This document shows positions 50,361 to 56,742 of a stretch of 56,742 nucleotides of DNA, in pieces. The DNA is from Planctomycetota bacterium (lineage in GTDB: Bacteria > Planctomycetota > Phycisphaerae > Sedimentisphaerales > Anaerobacaceae): positions 1-56,742 of the forward strand of contig JAMCWO010000059.1 in the NCBI GenBank assembly GCA_023481165.1, in the 5' to 3' direction. A program made the position numbers and the translations under genes. Each line of letters opens with the position of its first letter. Position 1 is the stretch's first letter. The notes below the pieces were generated by a model. That model ran no database searches. It saw only the letters and a program-made list of their open reading frames with translations, and had not been told where the DNA came from.

Positions 50361-52502
50361 ATGGCCGAGAACCTCTCGATTCAGAAAGCACAGTCCGCTA
50401 CGGCGAAGTCATCCGCGGGCTCGGAATTCACGATCAGTCGGCGAACCTTCGTGCAGAGCCTTGGCGCCGGCCTCGCTATCACCGTGACCGAGGCGATCTC
50501 CTGGGGTCAGCGGCGGGGCGGACGCGGTGGGGCCCAAGGCGGTGGGATGCCCGTCGTGGCGCGACTCCATCTGAATGAAGACGGTACCATCGCCGTCATG
50601 AGCGGCAAGGTCGAAGAGGGCCAGGGGGCACGAACCGAGCTTTCCCAAGCGGCGGCGGAAGAGCTGCAGGTGCCGTTTGACAGGATCCGGATTGTCATGG
50701 CGGACACGGACTTCGTGCCCGATGATGGGATCACCGCGGGTAGCCGGACGACGCCGGGCAATGTGCCGCCGATGCGCCAGGCGGCCGCCACCGCGCGCGA
50801 GCTGCTGACACGCTTCGCCGCGAGACGGTGGCAGGTGGAGCCCAACACGCTGGAGGTGCGCGACGGCACCGTCACGAACAAAGCGACGAATCAGAAACTC
50901 ACTTACGCGGACCTCGCCACGTCGAAGGAGATTGCCGAGGCGTTCAAGCAGCCGATCGAGTCGAATATTGCCCTCACGGCGGTGAGCGACTGGAAGGTGA
51001 TGGGCAGTTCGGCCGCTCGTATGAATTGGCGCGACATAGTGACCGGGACGCACTGCTTTCCATCGGATATCGTTCGGCCGAACATGCTCTACGGGCGGGT
51101 TCTGCGTCCGCCGGCCTACGGGGCCGTGCTGGAATCCATCGATCTTTCCGCCGCCAAAGCGATGAAGGACGTGGTGGTCGTGCAGGAAAGTGGCTTTGTG
51201 GGATTCGCCGCGCCGACGCTGTTCCAGGCCACGGCAGCGATGGAAGCGGCGGCCAAGACGGCCTCTTGGAAGCCTGGTCCACCATCTCCGTCGAGCAAGA
51301 CTGTTCACGCGTATCTCAAGGAACACGCTCGGATGGGGTCGCCCAGTGAGAAGGGTTTCGCGGACGCTGCGAAGACTCTCACCGCCACGTATACCCTGGC
51401 CTACATTCAGCACACGCCGATGGAGCCGCGTGCTGCGGTCGCGGAATGGGACGGCGACAAGTTGACCGTGTGGGCAGGCTGCGATGGTCCCTATCGCGTC
51501 AAAGGCGATCTGATGCGGCTGTTCGACCTCCCCGCCGAGCGAGTCCGGGCTATCGTGCCGGATATGGGCGGCGGATTCGGTGGCAAACATAACCCCGATG
51601 CGGCCCTGGAGGCGGCCCGACTGGCCAAGGCGGCGGGCAAGCCCGTCTGGATTCGCTGGACCCGGGCGGAGGAATTCACGTGGGCCTATTTTCGTCCGGC
51701 CGCGGTCATCGAATGCAAAGGTGGACTCGACGCCAAAGGCAAGCTCGTCGCCTGGGACTTCGTCAATATCAACGCCGGCGGGGCGGCGGTTGATACGCCC
51801 TACAACATTGCGAACAAGCGATGCCAGTCTGTAGGTTCCGACTCGCCCTTGGCTCAGGGTGCCTACCGGTGTTTGGCTGCGACGGGCAACAACTTTGCCC
51901 GCGAATCGTTCATGGACGAGTTGGCCGCCGTGGCTGGGGCCGACCCGCTGGAGTTTCGGCTCGCTCACTTGGAGAACCAGCGCATCCGAACGGTCCTGGA
52001 GACGGCGGCGAAACACTTCAACTGGTCCGAGCGTAAGAAGAAGATCACGCCGGAACTGGGCGTGGGCTTGGCCTGCGGCACGGAGAAGAATTCTGTCGTC
52101 GCAGCGTGTGTCGAGGTCGGCATCGACCGCAAGAAGGGCGAGATCAGAGTGCGCGAGGTCTGCGAGGCCTTCGAGCCCGGCCCCATCATCAATCCCGCCA
52201 ATCTCACGTCCCAGGTGCAGGGCTGCATCGTCATGGGCCTCGGCGGCGCACTGACCGAAGAGATCCAGTTCGAGAATGGCAAGATCCTGAACGCCAGCTT
52301 CGCCGACTATCATGTGCCCCGCTTCCGCGATATCCCCAAGATTGATGTGCACCTGGTCAACAAGACGGACATCCCCTCGGCGGGCGGCGGCGAAACGCCG
52401 ATCATTGCGGTGGCCCCGGCCATCGGAAACGCGGTCTTCGCCGCGACGGGCGTGCGCCTGCGCGCCATGCCGATGCGCGGCGATGCGCTCCGGCAGGCTT
52501 GA
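50361..52502 (+). CDS. Molybdenum-binding large subunit with Tat signal (isoquinoline 1-oxidoreductase/aldehyde oxidase type), first copy
   Basis: A 713-aa protein. GGAGG lies 8 nt before the ATG. A Tat signal (ISRRTFVQSLGAGLAITV) near residue 27 is followed by a Gly/Arg-rich linker (QRRGGRGGAQGGG) and the IorB-type fold: GKVEEGQGARTELSQAAAEE, VPDMGGGFGGKHNPDAA (molybdopterin), PVWIRWTRAEEF, AYRCLAATGNNFARES and the catalytic Glu in SAGGGETPIIAVAPAIGNA. It hydroxylates aldehydes or N-heterocycles with water as oxygen source. No FAD subunit is present, so electrons probably go to a cytochrome or quinone. It forms a pair with the small subunit before it. Confidence 0.95.
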   Translation: MAENLSIQKAQSATAKSSAGSEFTISRRTFVQSLGAGLAITVTEAISWGQRRGGRGGAQGGGMPVVARLHLNEDGTIAVMSGKVEEGQGARTELSQAAAEELQVPFDRIRIVMADTDFVPDDGITAGSRTTPGNVPPMRQAAATARELLTRFAARRWQVEPNTLEVRDGTVTNKATNQKLTYADLATSKEIAEAFKQPIESNIALTAVSDWKVMGSSAARMNWRDIVTGTHCFPSDIVRPNMLYGRVLRPPAYGAVLESIDLSAAKAMKDVVVVQESGFVGFAAPTLFQATAAMEAAAKTASWKPGPPSPSSKTVHAYLKEHARMGSPSEKGFADAAKTLTATYTLAYIQHTPMEPRAAVAEWDGDKLTVWAGCDGPYRVKGDLMRLFDLPAERVRAIVPDMGGGFGGKHNPDAALEAARLAKAAGKPVWIRWTRAEEFTWAYFRPAAVIECKGGLDAKGKLVAWDFVNINAGGAAVDTPYNIANKRCQSVGSDSPLAQGAYRCLAATGNNFARESFMDELAAVAGADPLEFRLAHLENQRIRTVLETAAKHFNWSERKKKITPELGVGLACGTEKNSVVAACVEVGIDRKKGEIRVREVCEAFEPGPIINPANLTSQVQGCIVMGLGGALTEEIQFENGKILNASFADYHVPRFRDIPKIDVHLVNKTDIPSAGGGETPIIAVAPAIGNAVFAATGVRLRAMPMRGDALRQA

Positions 52503-52508
52503 CGGACC

Positions 52509-53534
52509 ATGCAGTTTCCCGGGGAGAACAGGTCAAGTGGCTCACGGGTGATCGGCCGCAGGCTGTTCCTTCGCTGTGCGGCGGGGGCGGCGCTGGCCTC
52601 GCTTTCCTGCACCCCCGGCAACCTGTCGACACGCCGCCGGTCGGCTGTCCGTTTCGGCATTGTCACAGACTGCCACTACGCCGATGCCGACCCTGTGGGC
52701 ACACGTTTCTACCGCGAGTCGCTGGGCAAGCTGGCGGAGTGCGTGGACCGGATGAATACCGAGAAAGTGGATTTCCTGGTCGAACTCGGCGATTTCAAGG
52801 ACGAGAACCGGCCGCCTGTCGAAGAGAAGACCCTGGCATATCTGCACAAAGTGGAAACTGTGTTTCGCCGGTTTCATGGCCGACGGTACCATGTTCTGGG
52901 CAACCACGACATGGACAGCACCTCAAAGCAGCAGTTCCTGCGGCGGGTGGAGAATACCGGCATCGAGGCGGACCGGAGCTACTACTCATTCGACGCGGAG
53001 GGACTGCACTGCATCGTGCTTGATGCCAACTACAGGTCCGACGGAAGTGACTACGACCACGGCAACTTCGACTGGACAGATGCGAACATCCCAGCGTGCG
53101 AGCTCGACTGGCTTCGGCAAGACCTCGCCGCGTCAGGTGGTCCTGCCGCTGTGTTCAGTCATCAGATGCTCGACGGGACAGGCGCGGTTTACGTGAAGAA
53201 CGCCGCCGCGGTCCGGCAGATTCTCGCAGCCTCAGGCAAAGTGCTGGCCGTCTTCCAGGGCCATCATCATCCGGGCGCCTACAGCCACATCCATGGCATT
53301 CACTATTATACCCTGAAGGGCATGATCGAGGGTCGTGGTGAAGATAACGACTCCTATGCAGTTGTCAAAGTGCAGCCGAACCGCAACATAACCGTCACCG
53401 GCTATCGCAAAGCATCCAGCCTCGAACTATCGCGAGTCACCAAGGCGCGCAAGTGGAAGGACCTTGTCCGCAATAGCGCCGTAGACGCTTCCTTTATGCC
53501 CTTATGGGCACACTACAAACACGCTTCACCCTGA
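52509..53534 (+). CDS. Secreted calcineurin-like metallophosphoesterase
   Basis: A 341-aa protein starting 6 nt after the large Mo subunit stop. An N-terminal twin-Arg/lipobox-like signal (GRRLFLRCAAGAALASLSC) suggests export and possibly lipid anchoring. Metal-site motifs: FGIVTDCHYADADP, FLVELGDFKDENRP, YHVLGNHDMD, AVFSHQML and FQGHHHPGAYSHIHG. It hydrolyses phosphate mono- or diesters. The last about 18 codons (VDASFMPLWAHYKHASP) lie in a repeat of type D, so the original end was probably earlier. Confidence 0.9.
   Translation: MQFPGENRSSGSRVIGRRLFLRCAAGAALASLSCTPGNLSTRRRSAVRFGIVTDCHYADADPVGTRFYRESLGKLAECVDRMNTEKVDFLVELGDFKDENRPPVEEKTLAYLHKVETVFRRFHGRRYHVLGNHDMDSTSKQQFLRRVENTGIEADRSYYSFDAEGLHCIVLDANYRSDGSDYDHGNFDWTDANIPACELDWLRQDLAASGGPAAVFSHQMLDGTGAVYVKNAAAVRQILAASGKVLAVFQGHHHPGAYSHIHGIHYYTLKGMIEGRGEDNDSYAVVKVQPNRNITVTGYRKASSLELSRVTKARKWKDLVRNSAVDASFMPLWAHYKHASP
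53481..53516. repeat. Type D repeat forming the 3' end of the phosphoesterase gene
   Basis: GTAG...CTAC outer pair with inner TGCCC-TTAT-GGGCA hairpin and flanking TTCCTTTA. Nearly the same sequence stands at 13076-13104. Confidence 0.85.
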
Positions 53535-53548
53535 TGCCAAGCACGTAC

Positions 53549-55708
53549 TTACGCGGTTGCTGCAATCGCCTTGCGGACCCGCTCCGGGGTCATGGGCAGT
53601 TGGAGCAGCCGGGCGCCGGTGGCGTCGTGGATCGCGTTGGCGACCACGGCCCCCATGACAATGATGGCCGGCTCGCCGCCGCCGTGGGCGGGCTCGTCCT
53701 TCAAGTCGAGCAGGACCGTCTCGATCTTCGGCAGCGATGAGAAGCGGGGCAGCTCGTACGTGTCGAAGTTGCGGTCCAGGATCATGCCGTTCCTGAAGTG
53801 GATGTCCTCAGTTAGGGTGTAGCCTAAGCCCATCGTGATGCAGCCTTCCACTTGGATCGTGGCGCCCTCGGGGTTGATCACCAGGCCCATATCCTGGGCG
53901 CAGACCACGCGTTTGACCTGAGCGCGTCCGGTGCGCTTATCGACCTGGACCTCGGCGATCTCCGCCACGAAGGTGTCGGAGTCTATCCCGACCGCGACGC
54001 CCAAGCCCCGGCCACTGGGCGCGGGGGCCGGTTTCCAGCCGAATTTCTCGGCCGCCGCCTTGAGGGCGCGGATCGGCCGCGGGTCTTTCATGTTCTTCAG
54101 GCGGAACTCGACCGGGTCCATCTTGACCTTGGCGGCCATGATGTCGATCTGGGACTCGCGGGCGAAGGAGTTGGTATTGTTGCCGGGGGCGCGCCAGGCG
54201 CCGGTGGCAAAGGGATGCACGGGCGAGCCGCCGAAGCCGCCGCCGATGGCCTCCGTGCGATGATGCGGGATGTCGTAGAACATGTCCGTACCGCGGGAGC
54301 CGGCGTAGTAGACCGCATAGTCCCAGAGCACCGCCTTGCCTGCCTTCGTGAGGCCGGACTTGATCTTTACGACCGCGGCTGGCCGGAAGGTGTCATAGAA
54401 GAACTCCTCTTCCCGGCTCCAGCACACCTGGACGGGCTTGCCGGTGATCTTGGAGAGGCGCGCGGCCTCGATAGACTGCCCGCCGGCGCTCTTGCCGCCA
54501 AATCCGCCACCGACAAAGGGCGTGATGACCCGCACGTTGTCTTCCGAAAAACCGAGAGCGTTGGCGATCTGGCTTTTCGTCGGGAAGGGGGTCTGGGTGG
54601 AGATCCAGACCGTGGCCTTATTACCTTCGACCTGGGCGAGGGCGGTGTGGGTCTCCATGGACGCATGGGCTTTGTACCCATCGAGGTAGGTCTGCTCCAC
54701 GAGGATCTCGGCCTGCTTCTGGCCTTCCTCCAAGTTTCCGCCCTGAGGGGCGCCATTGCCGCTCTTGGCGCTCTTGAGCAGATGGTCGAAGATGTTCTGA
54801 TCGTCGAGCTTGGAAGGCGGGGGATCGAATTCCGCCTGGATCTGGGATACGGCCTCGGCCGCCTGGTCGGGATTCTGGTGCAGAACCGCGACGAGATCGC
54901 CTTCACGGACGACGGTAACGCCCTCCAGCTTTTCGGCGGCGGAGGTGTCCACTTTCTTGAGCTTGGCGCCGTGGGCCGGGGGTCTCACGAGCTTGGCATA
55001 TAGCATGCCCGGCAGCCGGATATCGCCGGCGTACTGGGCCTTGCCGGTCACCTTCTCGGCCGAGTCCCGCCGCAGGAAGGATTTGTTCATCACCTTGAAC
55101 TCCGACGGCTTCTTGAGCGCGGGCTTCTCCTTGGCGCGTCGGGCAATCGTCTTTCCCTTGGCAAGATCGCCGTAGGTGACGCGCTTGTCTTTTTGCTGCT
55201 TGTCGTAGATCACGCCGTTGTCGGCGACGAGTCTCTCCTGGGGCACCTTGAGCTGCTCGGAAGCGAGTTCCAATAGGACTCTCCGAGCCTCGGCGCCGGC
55301 CGCCCGCAGCGGCGGGCCGAAGAACCGCGTGGTCATCGAGCCAAACGTCCCCATATCCCACGGGCAAACCGAAGTATCGCCCATGATCATGTCCACCGAT
55401 TCGAGGCCGACATCGACCTCATCGGCCAGCATCTGGGCCAGCGAGGTGACGACGCCCTGGCCCTGCTCGATTTTGCCGGTGAAGCAGGTGACCCGACCAT
55501 CGGGACCGATCCGGAGATACGCATTGAAGTCCTCCGGGTAGCTGCGTCCACCACCGCCGCGACGCTGGGCCTCCAGGACCGAGCTGTCGCCGACGCAGAA
55601 GAATATGAAGATTCCGCCGCCGAGGGCTTTGAGTAGGTCGCGGCGCGAGAGGTTGGGATCGAACTTGATATCGGTGAAATCGATATTCAAGAATTCGTAG
55701 TCGTTCAT
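53549..55708 (-). CDS. Molybdenum-binding large subunit with Tat-like signal, second copy
   Basis: The ATG at 55708 overlaps the small-subunit stop by one base (TAATG). A twin-arginine segment (NLSRRDLLKALGGGIFIFF) is followed by a Gly-rich linker (AQRRGGGGRS) and the Mo-hydroxylase fold: GKIEQGQGVVTSLAQMLADE, VTPFVGGGFGGK-like, VQVCWSREEEF, GAWRAPGNNTNSFARES and the catalytic Glu in AHGGGEPAIIVMGAVVANA. About 719 aa. It differs clearly from the first copy, so the two probably act on different substrates. It is convergent with the first operon and the phosphoesterase. Confidence 0.95.
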   Translation of the reverse strand: MNDYEFLNIDFTDIKFDPNLSRRDLLKALGGGIFIFFCVGDSSVLEAQRRGGGGRSYPEDFNAYLRIGPDGRVTCFTGKIEQGQGVVTSLAQMLADEVDVGLESVDMIMGDTSVCPWDMGTFGSMTTRFFGPPLRAAGAEARRVLLELASEQLKVPQERLVADNGVIYDKQQKDKRVTYGDLAKGKTIARRAKEKPALKKPSEFKVMNKSFLRRDSAEKVTGKAQYAGDIRLPGMLYAKLVRPPAHGAKLKKVDTSAAEKLEGVTVVREGDLVAVLHQNPDQAAEAVSQIQAEFDPPPSKLDDQNIFDHLLKSAKSGNGAPQGGNLEEGQKQAEILVEQTYLDGYKAHASMETHTALAQVEGNKATVWISTQTPFPTKSQIANALGFSEDNVRVITPFVGGGFGGKSAGGQSIEAARLSKITGKPVQVCWSREEEFFYDTFRPAAVVKIKSGLTKAGKAVLWDYAVYYAGSRGTDMFYDIPHHRTEAIGGGFGGSPVHPFATGAWRAPGNNTNSFARESQIDIMAAKVKMDPVEFRLKNMKDPRPIRALKAAAEKFGWKPAPAPSGRGLGVAVGIDSDTFVAEIAEVQVDKRTGRAQVKRVVCAQDMGLVINPEGATIQVEGCITMGLGYTLTEDIHFRNGMILDRNFDTYELPRFSSLPKIETVLLDLKDEPAHGGGEPAIIVMGAVVANAIHDATGARLLQLPMTPERVRKAIAATA

Positions 55709-56187
55709 TAGGCCTTTCCTCCCTTCATGGCGGTCGCGGCGGACTGGATGGCATCGATGATCCGGGTATGCGCCCCGCAGCGGCAGAGGTTCTGGTCCAT
55801 GCCTTGGATGATCTCCTCCCGCGTGGGTTCGGGATTCTCCTGGAGCAGGCTGTAGGCGGTGAGGATCATGCCCGGTGTGCAAAAGCCGCACTGGAGGGCA
55901 TCATGCTCGACGAACGCCTTCTGCAGCGGGTGCAACTCACCATCCTTGGCCAGTCCTTCAATCGTGCGGACCTGCCGACCGTTGGCGTTGCGGACCGGGT
56001 AGACGCACGAGCGGACGGCCTTGTTGTCCACCAGGACGGTGCAGGCGCCGCAATGAGCCTGGCCGCAGCCGTATTTGGTCCCGGTCAGACCGAGATCGGT
56101 CCGCAGCACCCACAAGAGCGGTCGTTGCCCATCGGTGGTCACGCTGACCGGTTGGTCATTGAGTGTAAAAGCGATTGTCTCTGCCAT
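55708..56187 (-). CDS. [2Fe-2S] subunit of a molybdenum hydroxylase, second copy
   Basis: A 159-aa protein starting [16 protein letters not shown]; a longer frame upstream has no ribosome site and is rejected. GGGGG lies 6 nt before the ATG. Cluster motifs are [21 protein letters not shown] and QCGFCTPGM with [12 protein letters not shown]. It is coupled to the large subunit by a TAATG overlap. As with the first copy, no FAD subunit or XdhC-type chaperone is seen nearby. Confidence 0.95.
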   Translation of the reverse strand: MAETIAFTLNDQPVSVTTDGQRPLLWVLRTDLGLTGTKYGCGQAHCGACTVLVDNKAVRSCVYPVRNANGRQVRTIEGLAKDGELHPLQKAFVEHDALQCGFCTPGMILTAYSLLQENPEPTREEIIQGMDQNLCRCGAHTRIIDAIQSAATAMKGGKA

Positions 56188-56423
56188 AGCGTACCCCCGT
56201 ACCCTTGATCTCAGTCGACGCCCATACAGAATCCCATAGAGGAATCCAACGTCAGCGGGCACATGATAGCGTCGTTGATCGCAGTAGTACAGAGAGAACT
56301 TGCCCGACGTAACACTTGGCACTTTGCCCTTGAAACTCTCTCCCCAAATTGGCTTCGTTTTGCTGTGTAGAAAACATGGCATACGGCAGTCGTCCATCTT
56401 GGCCGAGCGAACGTATAAGATGT
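56188..56423. other. Intergenic region before mobile-element remnants
   Basis: Separates the second Mo-hydroxylase operon from a transposase fragment. I see no gene, repeat or clear promoter here. Confidence 0.4.
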
Positions 56424-56611
56424 ATGGAAACGAGCAAATCTACCCTAACCGTAGCCCAAGAGGCCCTGAAGGCGGGCCAAGAGAGCCTGCCGGACTACCG
56501 CCATCCCAAGAGCCCCAAGAAGTTCACCCAACCGCAACTGTTCGCCTGTCTGGTCGTCAAGGAATTCCGCCGGCTGGACTACCGGGGGATCTGGGTGCTG
56601 CTCCAGGAAGG
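56424..56611 (+). mobile_element. N-terminal fragment of a DDE-type transposase
   Basis: METSKSTLTVAQEALKAGQE, DYRHPKSPKKFTQPQLFACL and VVKEFRRLDYRGIWVLLQE are typical of the first about 60 residues of IS4/IS5-like transposases. Beyond LLQE (about 56611) the sequence is unrelated, and the DDE catalytic core is missing. The element was truncated or interrupted by the next one. Confidence 0.65.
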
Positions 56612-56742
56612 AGGATCAGGGGTCACATCTCGAATTAGCAATTATTCGCTGCTCCCGCGCAGCAGGCGCTGCAACGTCTGGTCTTTATTCAAACGGCGCT
56701 CGGTTCGGCGACAGGCTTGCGAGACGGCGGCATACCCCACGC
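56612..56742 (-). mobile_element. 3' end of a second transposase gene (REP-associated/IS200-like), cut by the window end
   Basis: On the minus strand a reading frame entering from the window end reads VGYAAVSQACRRTERRLNKD and TLQRLLRGSSE, then stops at 56642-56644. This resembles the C-terminal DnaA-like helix-turn-helix tail of REP-associated tyrosine transposases. About 30 nt follow to the junction with the other fragment. Confidence 0.5.

Noticed and set aside
50409-52352. Long open frame of about 647 codons on the minus strand
   Set aside because: It is antisense to the first molybdenum large subunit, has no family motifs and reflects high GC content.

Overview
The window comes from a high-GC bacterial genome, most likely an uncultured Planctomycetota (Phycisphaerae-like). 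The reasons are Cys-type sulfatases, Tat-exported Gfo/Idh/MocA oxidoreductases, UroD-fold paralogues, neutral-ceramidase-like proteins, large secreted multidomain hydrolases, and dispersed palindromic repeats between genes. Hydrogenedentota or a related group cannot be excluded without a marker-gene search. I see no rRNA, tRNA or CRISPR array.

Layout. 1-1.8 kb: a disulfide reductase damaged by an internal deletion, then a DinB-fold protein. 1.8-9.8 kb (minus): an FGE-like lipoprotein, two secreted proteins (one deacetylase-like), a UroD-fold protein, a small coupled gene, a secreted protein and a Tat-exported DegT-type aminotransferase. 9.9-17.8 kb (mostly plus): ceramidase-like protein, Tat Gfo/Idh, a UroD-fold protein on the minus strand, a Cys-rich miniprotein, and an amidohydrolase plus pectate-lyase-fold pair. 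17.9-29.4 kb (minus): M1 and S9 peptidases overlapping by 4 nt, an EF-Tu domain II-like protein, an FG-GAP protein and a 1,467-aa esterase/glycosidase-like fusion. 29.7-33.9 kb (plus): a second ceramidase-like protein, a second Tat DegT protein and a beta-propeller. 34.2-41.4 kb (minus): a compact six-gene sulfatase, Gfo/Idh and UroD operon. 41.7-47.2 kb: housekeeping genes, namely an AhbB/Lrp-like protein, a TPP-riboswitch thiamine/sulfur-relay operon (thiS-thiG-thiH-thiF-like-tusA-like-mnmA) and a LigD-phosphoesterase-like protein. 47.3-56.2 kb: an enolase-superfamily enzyme, a frameshifted pseudogene, a small conserved Cys protein, and two convergent molybdenum-hydroxylase pairs around a metallophosphoesterase. 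56.4 kb to the end: remnants of two mobile elements.

How the genes may work together (inference). Most of the window looks like extracytoplasmic breakdown of sulfated, acylated or otherwise modified polysaccharides, with enzymes exported by Sec or Tat, plus sugar oxidation (Gfo/Idh), sulfate removal and possible methyl transfer (UroD-fold proteins with HxC zinc-type motifs). Four families recur next to one another: Tat-DegT with ceramidase-like (twice) and Gfo/Idh with UroD-fold (twice). This recurrence is the best candidate for an undescribed functional module.

A second theme is palindromic repeats that have entered coding sequence. They supply the TAG stop codon of three genes, form the C-terminal tail of another, overwrite the hydrophobic core of one Tat signal, and sit at the domain junction of the giant fusion protein.
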